Part shown: piece after piece, positions 1-7,894 of the stretch
How the letters are laid out: every line of letters starts with the position of its first letter
Position numbering within the stretch: position 1 is the first letter of the stretch
Assembly: GCF_029964055.1 (NCBI RefSeq)
Contig: NZ_CP124836.1
Coordinates: forward strand, 1,550,001-1,614,000
DNA: 64,000 bases
Source: Arthrobacter sp. EM1
Lineage (GTDB): Bacteria > Actinomycetota > Actinomycetes > Actinomycetales > Micrococcaceae
Reading direction: 5' to 3'
Notes under the pieces: model-generated
Told to the model about the DNA's origin: nothing
Databases searched by the model: none
The model's input: the letters and a program-made list of their open reading frames with translations, nothing else
Made by a program: the position numbers and the translations under genes

Positions 1-390
1 GGGTTACGCGCCAACGAGGGACGCTACTACCGCAACAAATACGACCACGTCTTCACCGTTAGCCCCGCAAGCGAGGTTCCGGAAGTAGTCGATAGGGTGA
101 GCCGCATTCTTAAGGACGAGCGCGACCTCGTCATCGGCTCCCGCCCGCTCGAGGCGACCGCGTTTGAAGTCGGCGGTTTACGGATGGATTACGTTTTCTA
201 CGAATCCGGGCTGTCGATCAACGTTATGTACAGCATCGAGGACGGCGGGAAACGGGCGGTTGGATTCAAACTGGCCGAAGGCATGGTGATTCCAGCGGAA
301 CTGGAGTCACGTTTCAAGTTCGCCCGCCAGAAGTCAAAACTGGCAGGCGTTATCCGCGGCTCCTACTTTGTGATCAAGGGCAAATACTGA
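1..390 (+). CDS. Hypothetical protein, 5' end outside window
   Basis: The reading frame is open from the first base of the window and ends in TGA at 388-390, so this is the C-terminal part of a longer protein; an internal ATG at 97 is unlikely to be the true start because the upstream frame reads smoothly (GLRANEGRYYRNKYDHVFTV). The visible 129 residues are rich in aromatic and charged residues, with no membrane segment and no motif I recognise. It is followed by about 90 bases of non-coding DNA and a gene on the opposite strand. Function unknown; coding status fairly likely from frame continuity and composition. Confidence 0.6.
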   Translation, partial: GLRANEGRYYRNKYDHVFTVSPASEVPEVVDRVSRILKDERDLVIGSRPLEATAFEVGGLRMDYVFYESGLSINVMYSIEDGGKRAVGFKLAEGMVIPAELESRFKFARQKSKLAGVIRGSYFVIKGKY

Positions 391-478
391 TCCGCTTGGC
401 AGCTGATGTTAAGCCTGTTACGCCCGCGTTCGGGGGTGCGTAGAGGCAACCCTCGCCGGGACGTCGTGGAGCTGAGGT

Positions 479-763
479 TTAGTTCAACCGCTGGGTGAGT
501 CTTACCTCGACGCTATCGCCATCAGCCTTGCCGATGGCTTTGCGCACGGGCGCAGCGACCGGTAACTTGTGTGTGCCATCGCCCAGCGCCATAAACGCTC
601 CGGTAAACGGGTACCCGTCAATGGTGCCGGCTACTTTGACAAGCCCCCTGGTGCCAAAGATCTGAGCCGAATCCGGAAGCTGGACGCAGGTCCACGTGTC
701 TCCCGGACGCACCCTGCCCAGAAGCGCGGTAAAGGTGATGTTCAGCGGTTGCTTAGCGGCCAT
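479..763 (-). CDS. DUF1905 domain protein
   Basis: A 94-residue protein that is essentially one DUF1905 domain: a small beta-barrel-like fold with the typical features of an N-terminal beta strand (LNITFTALLGRV), a central GxxxVxGTIDG segment, and the conserved lysine-rich helix (VRKAIGKADGDSVEVRL) at the end. The start ATG is preceded by AAGGA eight bases upstream. The next gene on the same strand, 837-1280, carries the same domain fused to an OmdA-type C-terminus, so the two look like related neighbours that arose by duplication. The biochemical role of DUF1905 is not established; YdeI/OmdA relatives have been linked to stress or bacteriocin protection. Confidence 0.85.
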   Translation of the reverse strand: MAAKQPLNITFTALLGRVRPGDTWTCVQLPDSAQIFGTRGLVKVAGTIDGYPFTGAFMALGDGTHKLPVAAPVRKAIGKADGDSVEVRLTQRLN

Positions 764-836
764 GGTCGTTGTTCCTTAGTGCGGGTCGAGGAAACTGCGG
801 CCGCACTCTGGGTGAAGGTGCTCCAGGGAACGCCCA

Positions 837-1280
837 CTATTTCAGACCGGCCTTGAGATCAGTTACCACCTTGGCGACTCGGCGGGAGCGGGTTTCTGCA
901 GTTTTTGCATTCGCGATTGGCTCCACGTAGCGCCGCTGGCTACTGTAGTTCAGCGTCGCGTAGAAGGCCTTCGCCTCGGGTTCCGTCGCAAGGGCAGCGG
1001 CGAGGTCCTCAGGAACATCGATGATTCGCGGCTCGGTGTCCACCTCGACGTCCACCTCCACAGTGTCCCCTGCAGAGACCCCCGTCAGTTCACGGTTGAC
1101 CGCGCTGACGCCAACCATGTTCTGGCCGCCCATCACTGCGATGCTGCTGCGATAGCTTTTGCCGTTGACTGTCACAACCACCGGGGGCCGCCTCCCGGCA
1201 CCAAGCGCAACTACGATGTCCTCTGGGACCTCGATGCCGACTTTGTTTCCGCTGCCCAGGATGGTCGTGGTGAATTTCAT
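837..1280 (-). CDS. DUF1905 plus YdeI/OmdA-type domain protein
   Basis: A 147-residue protein with an N-terminal DUF1905 domain (residues about 1-85, MKFTTTILGSGNKVGIEVPE onward) and a C-terminal OmdA/YdeI-type helical domain (about 95-145) with the typical FYATLNYSSQRRYVEPIANAK signature. The frame stays open another 132 bases upstream, but that extension has no family resemblance, so the ATG at 1280 is chosen. This two-domain architecture is standard in actinobacteria. Relatives are annotated as bacteriocin-protection or stress proteins; the biochemical activity is unknown. It sits just upstream of the single-domain DUF1905 gene on the same strand and could be co-transcribed with it. Confidence 0.85.
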   Translation of the reverse strand: MKFTTTILGSGNKVGIEVPEDIVVALGAGRRPPVVVTVNGKSYRSSIAVMGGQNMVGVSAVNRELTGVSAGDTVEVDVEVDTEPRIIDVPEDLAAALATEPEAKAFYATLNYSSQRRYVEPIANAKTAETRSRRVAKVVTDLKAGLK

Positions 1281-1974
1281 CCTCACAGTATGCGCCGGAG
1301 CCCCCATCAGGTCCACGGCGGTGGAGGGCTGACTGTGTCGACCCTTTGTGGCCACGGTATGACAGCTACTTGCCCCCCCTCGTTCGACCGTGTCATAGCC
1401 GCAAAAATTCACCCCGGGTGTGGGCTTTCAGCCGGAAGCGAAGTGGCAGTCACAGAATGACCGGCAGCGGCAACGGGAGGTCAGGCATGGTTCACTTCAC
1501 GGCCAACATGGCAGTCCTGAGCGGAACAACTACGTCCTTCCACGGGCAATAGCCGGCCCGGTCAAAGGTAAATATTTCTGGCCCAACCTTCGTCCATAAC
1601 CAGTCAATATTGGCAGGCAACTCGGGGACTGGCATTAAAAATATAAGCGGGTATGGTTGTCGATAGATAGCGTTTAGAAAGGCGTGATTCCATTGTCAGG
1701 AAAGTCCCCTAGAAATATCGGTACCAAAAAAGCGGGAAAGTCGATTCTTGAAAAGAGGGCCGACAAAAGAGAAAAAGGCGCAACCAGCCCGAGTCTGTAC
1801 ATAAAGCCTCGCAAAAACCAGCGTTGACGCATCGGTAGAAGACCGCGCAGGTCATACGATCGGCAGCCGCGCGCTGGGCTATAGGACCCCACCAGCGGCT
1901 TGCGGTCGCTGTCACGCGACATGCAGGCTCTGTAATTCACCAACGAACAAAGGGTTGCGAAGAAGGGATTTCGA
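1281..1974. other. Intergenic, AT-richer stretch without recognisable gene
   Basis: Nearly 700 bases separate the DUF1905/OmdA gene from the DUF3846-like gene. From about 1560 to 1800 the DNA is visibly AT-richer than the surrounding genome, with several A-runs (for example around 1725 and 1768). Open frames on the minus strand here have unnatural composition and overlap each other, and none resembles a protein family. It may contain promoters for the flanking genes, but I cannot place one with confidence. Confidence 0.5.
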
Positions 1975-2325
1975 ATGCGCTCGCAACGTAACGCCCTGAT
2001 CATCCCGGCTCGCCTCGGCCAAGCCGTTCGCATGGAAATGATCGACACAACGCCGGCCGCACGCCAAGCCTTGATTGACGGAAATGTTGAAGCGTTCACT
2101 TGCGGGGATTGGCATGTCTATTTGAACGACGAAGCAGACTTTATTCCCCTGCCCCAGAACGTCCGGGCCGAAGTGCTGATGCGCGAAGCAGGTTTACATT
2201 TCGAGGAGACAGTCAGCGGTACGGCCGTGTTTCTTGGACACGGCGACAAAGGCGACGAAACAGATGCGCCCGCACACTTGCTCCGGTTGGCCGAACACCT
2301 GTTTGGCACCGCGTGGGCCGCCTAG
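1975..2325 (+). CDS. DUF3846-like protein
   Basis: A 116-residue soluble protein resembling DUF3846: an N-terminal ALIIPA strand, a short helix (ARQALIDGNVEAF), then an LNDEADFIPLPQNVRAEVL stretch matching the family's 'Y-x-N-E-x-x-L-P-x-N-xRA' pattern, and a C-terminal TAVFLGHGD segment. GAAGGG lies seven bases before the ATG. DUF3846 proteins are small, often plasmid- or phage-associated, with no assigned biochemical role. The gene stands alone between a long AT-rich spacer and a region with a giant palindrome and a pdxS remnant, suggesting an accessory patch. Confidence 0.7.
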   Translation: MRSQRNALIIPARLGQAVRMEMIDTTPAARQALIDGNVEAFTCGDWHVYLNDEADFIPLPQNVRAEVLMREAGLHFEETVSGTAVFLGHGDKGDETDAPAHLLRLAEHLFGTAWAA

Positions 2326-2435
2326 CGGCAACGGAATGGTCCATCGCGTGCGTGGTTCGTTCTCTGCTAGTCCGGGACCTGGGCTAACCAGAGGATGTTG
2401 GAGTCTTCGGTGGCGTGACCAACCCACCCCACGCA

Positions 2436-2503
2436 GCCCAACTGACTCGCAGGTGGGGTCGTTTTGAGCCCTCAAAACGACCCCACCTGCGAGTCAGTTG
2501 GGC
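2436..2503. repeat. Perfect 33-bp-arm palindrome (hairpin element)
   Basis: Bases 2436-2468 and 2471-2503 are exact reverse complements separated by only two bases (CC). Each arm contains GACTCGCAGGTGGGGTCGTT. The arms are far longer than an ordinary intrinsic terminator, and no T-run follows, so a dispersed palindromic repeat of REP type, or a transcription barrier between the DUF3846-like gene and the converging pdxS remnant, is more likely. No second copy was noticed in this window. Confidence 0.85.
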
Positions 2504-2531
2504 GTTGGTGCAGTTACCAGCCACGGCCAGG

Positions 2532-2793
2532 CTAGATGACCTGGGTCTCGACGAAGTGGCCGATTCGGACCTTCGCCATGACCCGAATGGACACTGCGGC
2601 GATGTTCGCCTCAATCATGTCCGGATCGGACATGCGGGCCGCCCTGGGCCCGGACGTCGGCCGGACTGCGTTCCAGCGCTATGACTGCCACGGCTCCGGC
2701 ATCCTGGGCAATGAGGACCTGGTCGACGTTAACTACGTCGATGATGACGCCCGCCCATGTCCCGGACGTTTCAACGGATTCGATCCTGGTCAT
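2532..2793 (-). pseudogene. pdxS: pdxS remnant (pyridoxal 5'-phosphate synthase lyase subunit), frameshifted
   Basis: Two adjacent minus-strand frames together match part of PdxS: the first gives [20 protein letters not shown] followed by [15 protein letters not shown], and the second gives [20 protein letters not shown] followed by [12 protein letters not shown] and then a stop. In intact PdxS these blocks are contiguous, joined by a short segment after RAQGG, so a small deletion of about five bases has shifted the frame. Only about 85 of the usual 300 residues survive; the N-terminus and the C-terminal two thirds are gone and there is no pdxT. It is a decayed fragment without function. Confidence 0.85.
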
Positions 2794-2861
2794 CCACTTG
2801 ACGCTTTTTGACGCCGACCTCGTTCACATGGAGTCCGCCCCCTTACCGGTCCCGCGCCAGG

Positions 2862-3257
2862 TCAGCGCAGATTGCTGCCGATGGCTCCGGCCAGATACGG
2901 GACGAGCCATATGGCCCAGACGAGGAGGGAAAACTTGTGGAAGCGCTTCTTTTCAGCGTCGCGGTCGCGCAGAAGCACGATGCCCGCCCATGCCAGGTGG
3001 ACCAGCATAAGCAGCAACGCCGCAGTACCGGTTATGGCCATGATGGTATTGAGTCCTGCACCGATTCCACCTGCACGGGCCGCCCCGGATGCCGCGAGTT
3101 GGGTCATCAGGTAGGTTCCGGTGCCGTCGCAGATCAGCCCCAGGCCAAAGAACCCCGCATGCCACCACTTGAGAACGCGCTGGCGATGTTCGGCCCACAC
3201 ACCAACAGAGTAGAAGGCCAGGGCCGCGGTGATGAGAATGATTGCAGCCGTGAGCAT
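2862..3257 (-). CDS. HsmA family (TIGR03987-type) membrane protein
   Basis: A 131-residue integral membrane protein with four predicted transmembrane segments (about residues 3-20, 30-50, 68-92 and 110-127). It carries the features of the HsmA/TIGR03987 family: HAGFFGLGLICDGTGTYLM in the second segment, conserved histidines (W-H in segment 2, H in LLMLVHLAWAG), and a charged loop RDRDAEKKRFHKFS before the last helix. The histidines inside helices suggest haem or proton-linked chemistry, but no function is established. It is monocistronic, flanked by remnants on both sides. Confidence 0.85.
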   Translation of the reverse strand: MLTAAIILITAALAFYSVGVWAEHRQRVLKWWHAGFFGLGLICDGTGTYLMTQLAASGAARAGGIGAGLNTIMAITGTAALLLMLVHLAWAGIVLLRDRDAEKKRFHKFSLLVWAIWLVPYLAGAIGSNLR

Positions 3258-3322
3258 GCCCTGAGACTACAGGTCCTGCGCTCACCAATAGGTCGGACGA
3301 AACCGGACACGATCGGCTGGGC

Positions 3323-3608
3323 ATGCCCCGCGACGAGGTGGAAGCGCTGCTGGGGAATCTGGACCGGGCCTTGGCTCTGGCGATGTGCTCGGGCTTCGGC
3401 ATCCGCACCCTGGACACAGGCAACGAGGGATACTGGCCGCTGCGTGACGATGCCGGTTCCGTCTGGTCCCACGACACGGTCGTGATCCTGCAGGGCACGG
3501 CCAGGGCCGGCCACGGAGCGAAGCCGCGCAGGTCGCCGCAGCGTGGACGTGGACTCCGACGGTCGATTCACTGTGTACCCGGAACATCCTGCTCCCAGCG
3601 CCAACTGA
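3323..3608 (+). pseudogene. Possible frameshifted remnant of an unidentified gene
   Basis: The stretch MPRDEVEALLGNLDRALALA through about GYWPLRDDAGSVWSHDTVVI reads like genuine protein, then composition collapses. In the frame one base over, protein-like sequence resumes as VDVDSDGRFTVYPEHPAPSA and ends in TGA at 3606-3608. This is the expected look of a small decayed gene with an indel near 3500-3540. I do not recognise the family. The surrounding 660 bases up to the TM2 gene otherwise show no gene. Confidence 0.3.
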
Positions 3609-3918
3609 CCACCGGCTGTCGATGCGTGCCCGGCGGAGTCGTGGACAGCGAGTCCCATGGTGCCTTCGGGCTCTTGGTGTTGTGCGGGCACGAGAGCCGC
3701 TGTGTGAGCCGCAGCGAACGGCAGGCAATTGCGCTTAAATTCAACGGCGAGTCGGTTACGCGGGCCTTTGGCTAGGACATTCAATGTGTCGTGTCGCGCT
3801 GACGGATTTGTTCCGTCAGAATGATGACGGCACGTGGATTCTTGGGGGAAGCAGTCTTTGACGGTGCTGCCGCCTGGACTGCCGTGACTGCATCATCACT
3901 CCATTGAAAGGCACCACC

Positions 3919-4452
3919 ATGACCCAGCCCAATTTTGACTCCAATGCTGTTCCGCCGGAAGGTTACGGGCCGCCCACTGTACCGCCCTCCCCGGGCCAGC
4001 AGTACCCGTCCGGCGCCCAGCCGCAGCCTCCCTACCAGGGTCAGCAGTACCCCTATGCCGGGCAGCCGCAGCCCCAGCCCCAGCCGGGCTATTCGGCCGG
4101 CCCGCAGCAGCCATATGCCGGGCAGCCGCAGTACCAGGGCCAGCAGTACCCATATGCGGGGCAGCCGCAGTACCAGGGACAGCCGCCAATGCCGAACCCC
4201 GCGTACGGTTACGCGCAGCCCAAGTCCAAGGTCGTCGCCGGACTCCTGGGCATCTTCCTCGGCGGCTTGGGCATCCACCGCTTCTACCTCGGCTTCACCA
4301 AGATCGCGGTCATCCAGCTCGTCCTGACGCTCGTCCTGGGTGTTTTTACCTTTGGCATCGTCGGTCTGTGGGGCGTCGTTGAGGGCATCATGATCATCGC
4401 CGGCTCGGCCTACTTCCGCACCGATTCCAACGGTGTCCCGCTCCGCGACTGA
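3919..4452 (+). CDS. TM2 domain-containing membrane protein with Pro/Gln/Tyr repeats
   Basis: 177 residues. The N-terminal half (about 1-95) is a low-complexity cytoplasmic or extracellular tail built of tandem units of the type QYQGQQYPYAGQP, very rich in Q, P, Y and G. The C-terminal half is a TM2 domain: KSKVVAGLLGIFLGGLGIHR, FYLG motif, then a second helix and the DxxN-like end. ATG at 3919 is preferred over the in-frame ATG at 3904 because GAAAGG lies seven bases before it. TM2 proteins are of unknown function; the repeat tail is typical of actinobacterial members and is prone to length change. Confidence 0.9.
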   Translation: MTQPNFDSNAVPPEGYGPPTVPPSPGQQYPSGAQPQPPYQGQQYPYAGQPQPQPQPGYSAGPQQPYAGQPQYQGQQYPYAGQPQYQGQPPMPNPAYGYAQPKSKVVAGLLGIFLGGLGIHRFYLGFTKIAVIQLVLTLVLGVFTFGIVGLWGVVEGIMIIAGSAYFRTDSNGVPLRD

Positions 4453-4794
4453 CCTTCGTGAACCGCATAATCCATCAGCGAACACCAGGGGGACGCCTTG
4501 ACCCAGATCATCCACGCCAGGGCCGAACAGTTTGAACAGATCAAAGCCGATCGCAGTTCCAAACCACCAGGTTGTGTCCGCGGCGCTGGGATTTTCAGAC
4601 TCGCATCTATCCGACGTCCACGGCAGTGACGGTCGGACCGGCACGGCGGTCTAAGGTCAGCTGGAAATGGCGGTGTTCTTCGTTTCAGGGGCATCCCGCA
4701 GGACCTGCAGCGGCGGGAGTTGCTGTACTGGTTCTACTGTGCCGCCAGAGACGAAGTCACGGACGAGTGTTGCCGGCGGGAAAGGCCGATGTGC
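4453..4794. other. Intergenic, nothing recognised
   Basis: About 340 bases between the TM2 gene and the convergent DUF427 gene. Short open frames here are not protein-like. No strong hairpin with a T-run was seen, so the terminator for either gene is not obvious. Confidence 0.5.
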
Positions 4795-5322
4795 TCACCA
4801 GCCGGCCGTACCGGGGCCGCCCTTGAACGGACCAACGATCTGCGTGGTGATCCAACCGCCGTAGAAGTCACCGTCCTGGAACGTCACCTGCTCGCCGTTG
4901 ACCTCGCAGGATTCCATGCGACCGGGGTAGAGCGCTACCCGGGTACTGAGCGCCTCGAAGCCCCGGGCGGGTTCCGGGTAAATCCACCCGGCCCTGGCAG
5001 CAGAGACTCCGCCGGCAACGACGTCGAAGTAGTGCGCTTCTCCCTTGAACTCGCAGAAGCTGGTGCCCTCGACCGGGACGAGTACACCGGCCGGGAATGA
5101 TTCCAATGGCAAGTAGTAGACGGGCGGATGACTGGTCTCCAGGACGCGCACTGAATCGGTGGTGTCGGCAATCACCTCCCCGCCAAGCCGCACGATGACC
5201 CGGTCCGGTCGCGGTTCGACCCTTGGCGGCCGCGGGTAGTCCCACACCGATTCTTGACCGGCCCTGGGTTTGATGGGTTGGGGACGCCGGAAGATGCCGG
5301 AAAAACCGTGAGCAGGAGTCAT
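4795..5322 (-). CDS. DUF427 domain protein
   Basis: 175 residues. After an N-terminal segment with a tryptophan-rich motif (QESVWDYPRPPRVEP) comes the DUF427 barrel: VIVRLGGEVIADTTDSVRVL, HPPVYYLPLE, then CEFKGEAHYFDV, and WIYPEPARGFEAL. The order V-W-x-Y-P-R-P-P-x-V near the start is a hallmark of the family. DUF427 proteins form small beta barrels with a conserved cavity; no enzymatic activity is proven. ATG at 5322 is the first plausible start and a G-rich stretch precedes it. The gene converges on the TM2 gene and diverges from the VOC gene. Confidence 0.88.
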   Translation of the reverse strand: MTPAHGFSGIFRRPQPIKPRAGQESVWDYPRPPRVEPRPDRVIVRLGGEVIADTTDSVRVLETSHPPVYYLPLESFPAGVLVPVEGTSFCEFKGEAHYFDVVAGGVSAARAGWIYPEPARGFEALSTRVALYPGRMESCEVNGEQVTFQDGDFYGGWITTQIVGPFKGGPGTAGW

Positions 5323-5541
5323 GCCCCCATGCTGCCATCTTCCGCTGGGAGGCTACCGTTAAACGCCGGGGGATCTCGATTGGCACAGTTGGCGGCTGGT
5401 TCCGGCAGTCATTTAGACTGCAGCGTTTTCAATCACGGCAAAGAGATTAGCTCGAAGCGGCTCACAGTCACGAGTGCAAGCACTAATGCCGAGGCAAAGT
5501 TGACAACGTCGAAGAGGTACGTCCTCTGCCATTATTGGTTT

Positions 5542-5922
5542 ATGGTCTCGAATCCCGTCATCGACCGCGCTGTGCCGAATCTTCCGTCCCGAAACTTCGA
5601 CCGGACTGAAGCCTTTTACGGCGGCTTTGGTTTCCAGCGAGTGTTTCGCGACGAGGGTTGGATGATTCTGGCCCGAGGTGGCTTGCAGCTGGAATTCTTC
5701 CCAGCCCCCGACCTTGACCCTCTAGTGAGCAGCTTTATGTGCTGCCTGCGCGTCATCGACGTCGACGAGCTGCACGAGGCAATCCGCCGATTCGGGGTGC
5801 CCGACGTCCCTACCGGGATGCCGCGACTGCGCCCTGTCCGTATGCAGGGGTGGGGTCTTCGGGCCGGGTTTCTCGTGGACCCCGACGGCACCCAGCTCAC
5901 CCTCATCGAGCAGCGGGCCTAA
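5542..5922 (+). CDS. VOC superfamily bleomycin-resistance-type protein
   Basis: 126 residues forming a single glyoxalase/bleomycin-resistance (VOC) unit: AVPNLPSRNFDRTEAFYGGF at the start, the central GGLQLEFFP strand, and GLRAGFLVDPDGTQLTLIEQ at the end, the arrangement of the Ble family rather than metal-dependent glyoxalases. The frame extends upstream but family alignment begins at the ATG at 5542. It likely binds and sequesters bleomycin-like glycopeptides, or has been repurposed for another small molecule. No partner gene is visible nearby. Confidence 0.85.
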   Translation: MVSNPVIDRAVPNLPSRNFDRTEAFYGGFGFQRVFRDEGWMILARGGLQLEFFPAPDLDPLVSSFMCCLRVIDVDELHEAIRRFGVPDVPTGMPRLRPVRMQGWGLRAGFLVDPDGTQLTLIEQRA

Positions 5923-6031
5923 CGGACAAGGCCAGTGGTTTCGGCCGGGCTGCGGCCGCGAATGAAAAAGGGTACGGCGGCGAGTTCCAGTGCGAAAGCA
6001 AGATTCCCAGGCGCCGGGGGCGGACGTTGGG

Positions 6032-7813
6032 CTAGATCGATTGCCGGTAGCCAAAGAATTCGTGGTCGTTGTTGTATCCGCCAAGACCACCGCCAATAGC
6101 TGCGAAGGATTCGACGAACTCGATTCCTTCGATCCACTTGACCATTTTGAAGCCAAGCTCGGACTCGTTCCGGAGCCGCAGAGGTGCCCCATGGCCAAAC
6201 GACAAGGGGGCGCCATTCATGTCATAGGCCAGCATGGTCAGGTGGTGGTCCATCTGTTCGACGGCGTGGGCATCGTAATACAGGCCGCCTTCGGGGCCGG
6301 GCGCAAAGGAGTAGAAGATCACCCACTTTGCTTCCGCGCTCGGCTTCACCATGTCCAGAATGGTACGCATGGAAACGCCGCCCCATTTGGCGACACCGGA
6401 CCAGCCTTGGATGCAGAAGTGCTGAGTGATTTGCTCGTGATGCTCCAACGCCCGCAACTGTGCCAAGTCCAGCTCCAACGGGTTCTCAACGAGCCCGTTG
6501 ACGCGGAGTTTGTAGTTGGTGAAGTGGCCGGCGGATAGTTGTTGGTATTGCTCGGTGTCCGGATAGTTGCCGTTGTGCCAGAAGTATGGGGAGATGTCCT
6601 TTTCCGTGTATTGGCCAGGCTTGGCGTCGAGGTGCTCGAACAGGCGTTCCACCGGTCCGGTCAAAGCGAATCCGACCTTCTGAACAACCCGTGGATGCCT
6701 ATAGGTGAATGGGGTGGCTGCCACCCAGGCGGCGATCAGGACGATCATGGCGAGAGCAAAAATCCAGAACCCCGTCCAGGATTCGTTGTTCTGGGCCGCG
6801 AACATGTGGTTGAGGTTTTGGAGGACTCCGGTGGTCATTACGAGGGCAATGTGAATGACGATGAACATCAGGAACCAGCACAGGACCAGGAAATGCAGCG
6901 ACCGGGCAGCTTGGATGCTGAAAATGGAGCTGATGCGCCGGAACCGGGTGGAGAGTGCCGGCGACATTCCCAGCCCCGAAATAAGGGCGAACGGTGCAGC
7001 GACGAAAACCGTGATGAAGTAAGCGATCAGTTGAAGGCTGTTGTAATTGTTCCACCCGCTCTCTGTCGGCCAGTCCAGCGATAAATACTGGATCATCACG
7101 GAGAGCGCGTTGGGGATGACGTCCCAGTGCAGCGGGACCAGGCGCATCCACTGTCCGGTTGTGAAAAGCAGCACGAAGAAGACGGCGCCGTTGGCCAACC
7201 AGAGGGTGTTGATGCCCAGATGCCACCATCGGGCCAAGCCGATGGAGTGCCGGCGCCCCGGCAGGCCGACTCCGTCCGGCAGTGTGATCGAATCCTCCTT
7301 CGCCGTGTAGAGCGGGTTGGGCGGTACGGGTTTCTGGACTCGGAACCAGTCGCGGCCGGGGGTGGAGTGCCGGGTCCAGTAGAGCCGCGGGTGGTCGGCG
7401 ATGATTGTGATCCCGGACCGGATGATGAAGATCATCAAGAACATATTCAGAAAATGCTGCCAGCCGACCCACACGGGGAACCCGACGGGCGCACTTCCGG
7501 GCAATGCCGAGATGCCCGGATAGCGGACGAGAAAATCCTGCACCGACGGGAGCCCCCGGAGGCCCTTGGCGACCGCGACAGCTACCAGCAGCAGCAAGAG
7601 ACCGATCGGGATCAGCCACAGCAGGTTGAACCATCTGTTTTGACCGATCCGCACCCGGGGAGCCACACCGTATTGGGCGGGCACGCCACCGGCCCAATCC
7701 GCCTTAACTGCGGTGTATCTCTGGCGGTCGAGCTCCGACCGGAAACTGCGGTGTTTCCCGCCCGCAGCAATATCGGGAGCACGACTGGGAAGATCTTCCG
7801 AAGAAGGAGTCAT
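6032..7813 (-). CDS. Molybdopterin-dependent oxidoreductase with fused cytochrome b-type membrane domain
   Basis: 593 residues. Residues about 1-370 form a membrane domain with six or so helices and helix-embedded histidines of the cytochrome b561/formate-dehydrogenase-gamma type (for example WQHFLNMFLMIF, SLHFLVLCWFLMFIVIHIAL). Residues about 400-593 are an oxidoreductase molybdopterin-binding domain of the sulfite oxidase/MsrP class, with the Mo-coordinating Cys in ITQHFCIQGWSGVAKWGGV. It probably passes electrons between the quinone pool and a Mo-cofactor site. ATG at 7813 is preceded by AAGGAG. It lies 89 bases downstream of allB copy 1 on the same strand, but a role in purine breakdown is not evident. 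Confidence 0.85.
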   Translation of the reverse strand: MTPSSEDLPSRAPDIAAGGKHRSFRSELDRQRYTAVKADWAGGVPAQYGVAPRVRIGQNRWFNLLWLIPIGLLLLLVAVAVAKGLRGLPSVQDFLVRYPGISALPGSAPVGFPVWVGWQHFLNMFLMIFIIRSGITIIADHPRLYWTRHSTPGRDWFRVQKPVPPNPLYTAKEDSITLPDGVGLPGRRHSIGLARWWHLGINTLWLANGAVFFVLLFTTGQWMRLVPLHWDVIPNALSVMIQYLSLDWPTESGWNNYNSLQLIAYFITVFVAAPFALISGLGMSPALSTRFRRISSIFSIQAARSLHFLVLCWFLMFIVIHIALVMTTGVLQNLNHMFAAQNNESWTGFWIFALAMIVLIAAWVAATPFTYRHPRVVQKVGFALTGPVERLFEHLDAKPGQYTEKDISPYFWHNGNYPDTEQYQQLSAGHFTNYKLRVNGLVENPLELDLAQLRALEHHEQITQHFCIQGWSGVAKWGGVSMRTILDMVKPSAEAKWVIFYSFAPGPEGGLYYDAHAVEQMDHHLTMLAYDMNGAPLSFGHGAPLRLRNESELGFKMVKWIEGIEFVESFAAIGGGLGGYNNDHEFFGYRQSI

Positions 7814-7894
7814 GATCCGAAGCCTAGCTGTTGCTCCCGGGATTCGAGCCGGCCCGGGGTGACCGTCAGACACTTTAGCGATGCTGCCTGCCCG

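Noticed and set aside
1674..2099. 141-codon minus-strand frame opposite the DUF3846-like gene
   Set aside because: Unnatural composition, no ribosome-binding site and overlap with a better-supported gene.
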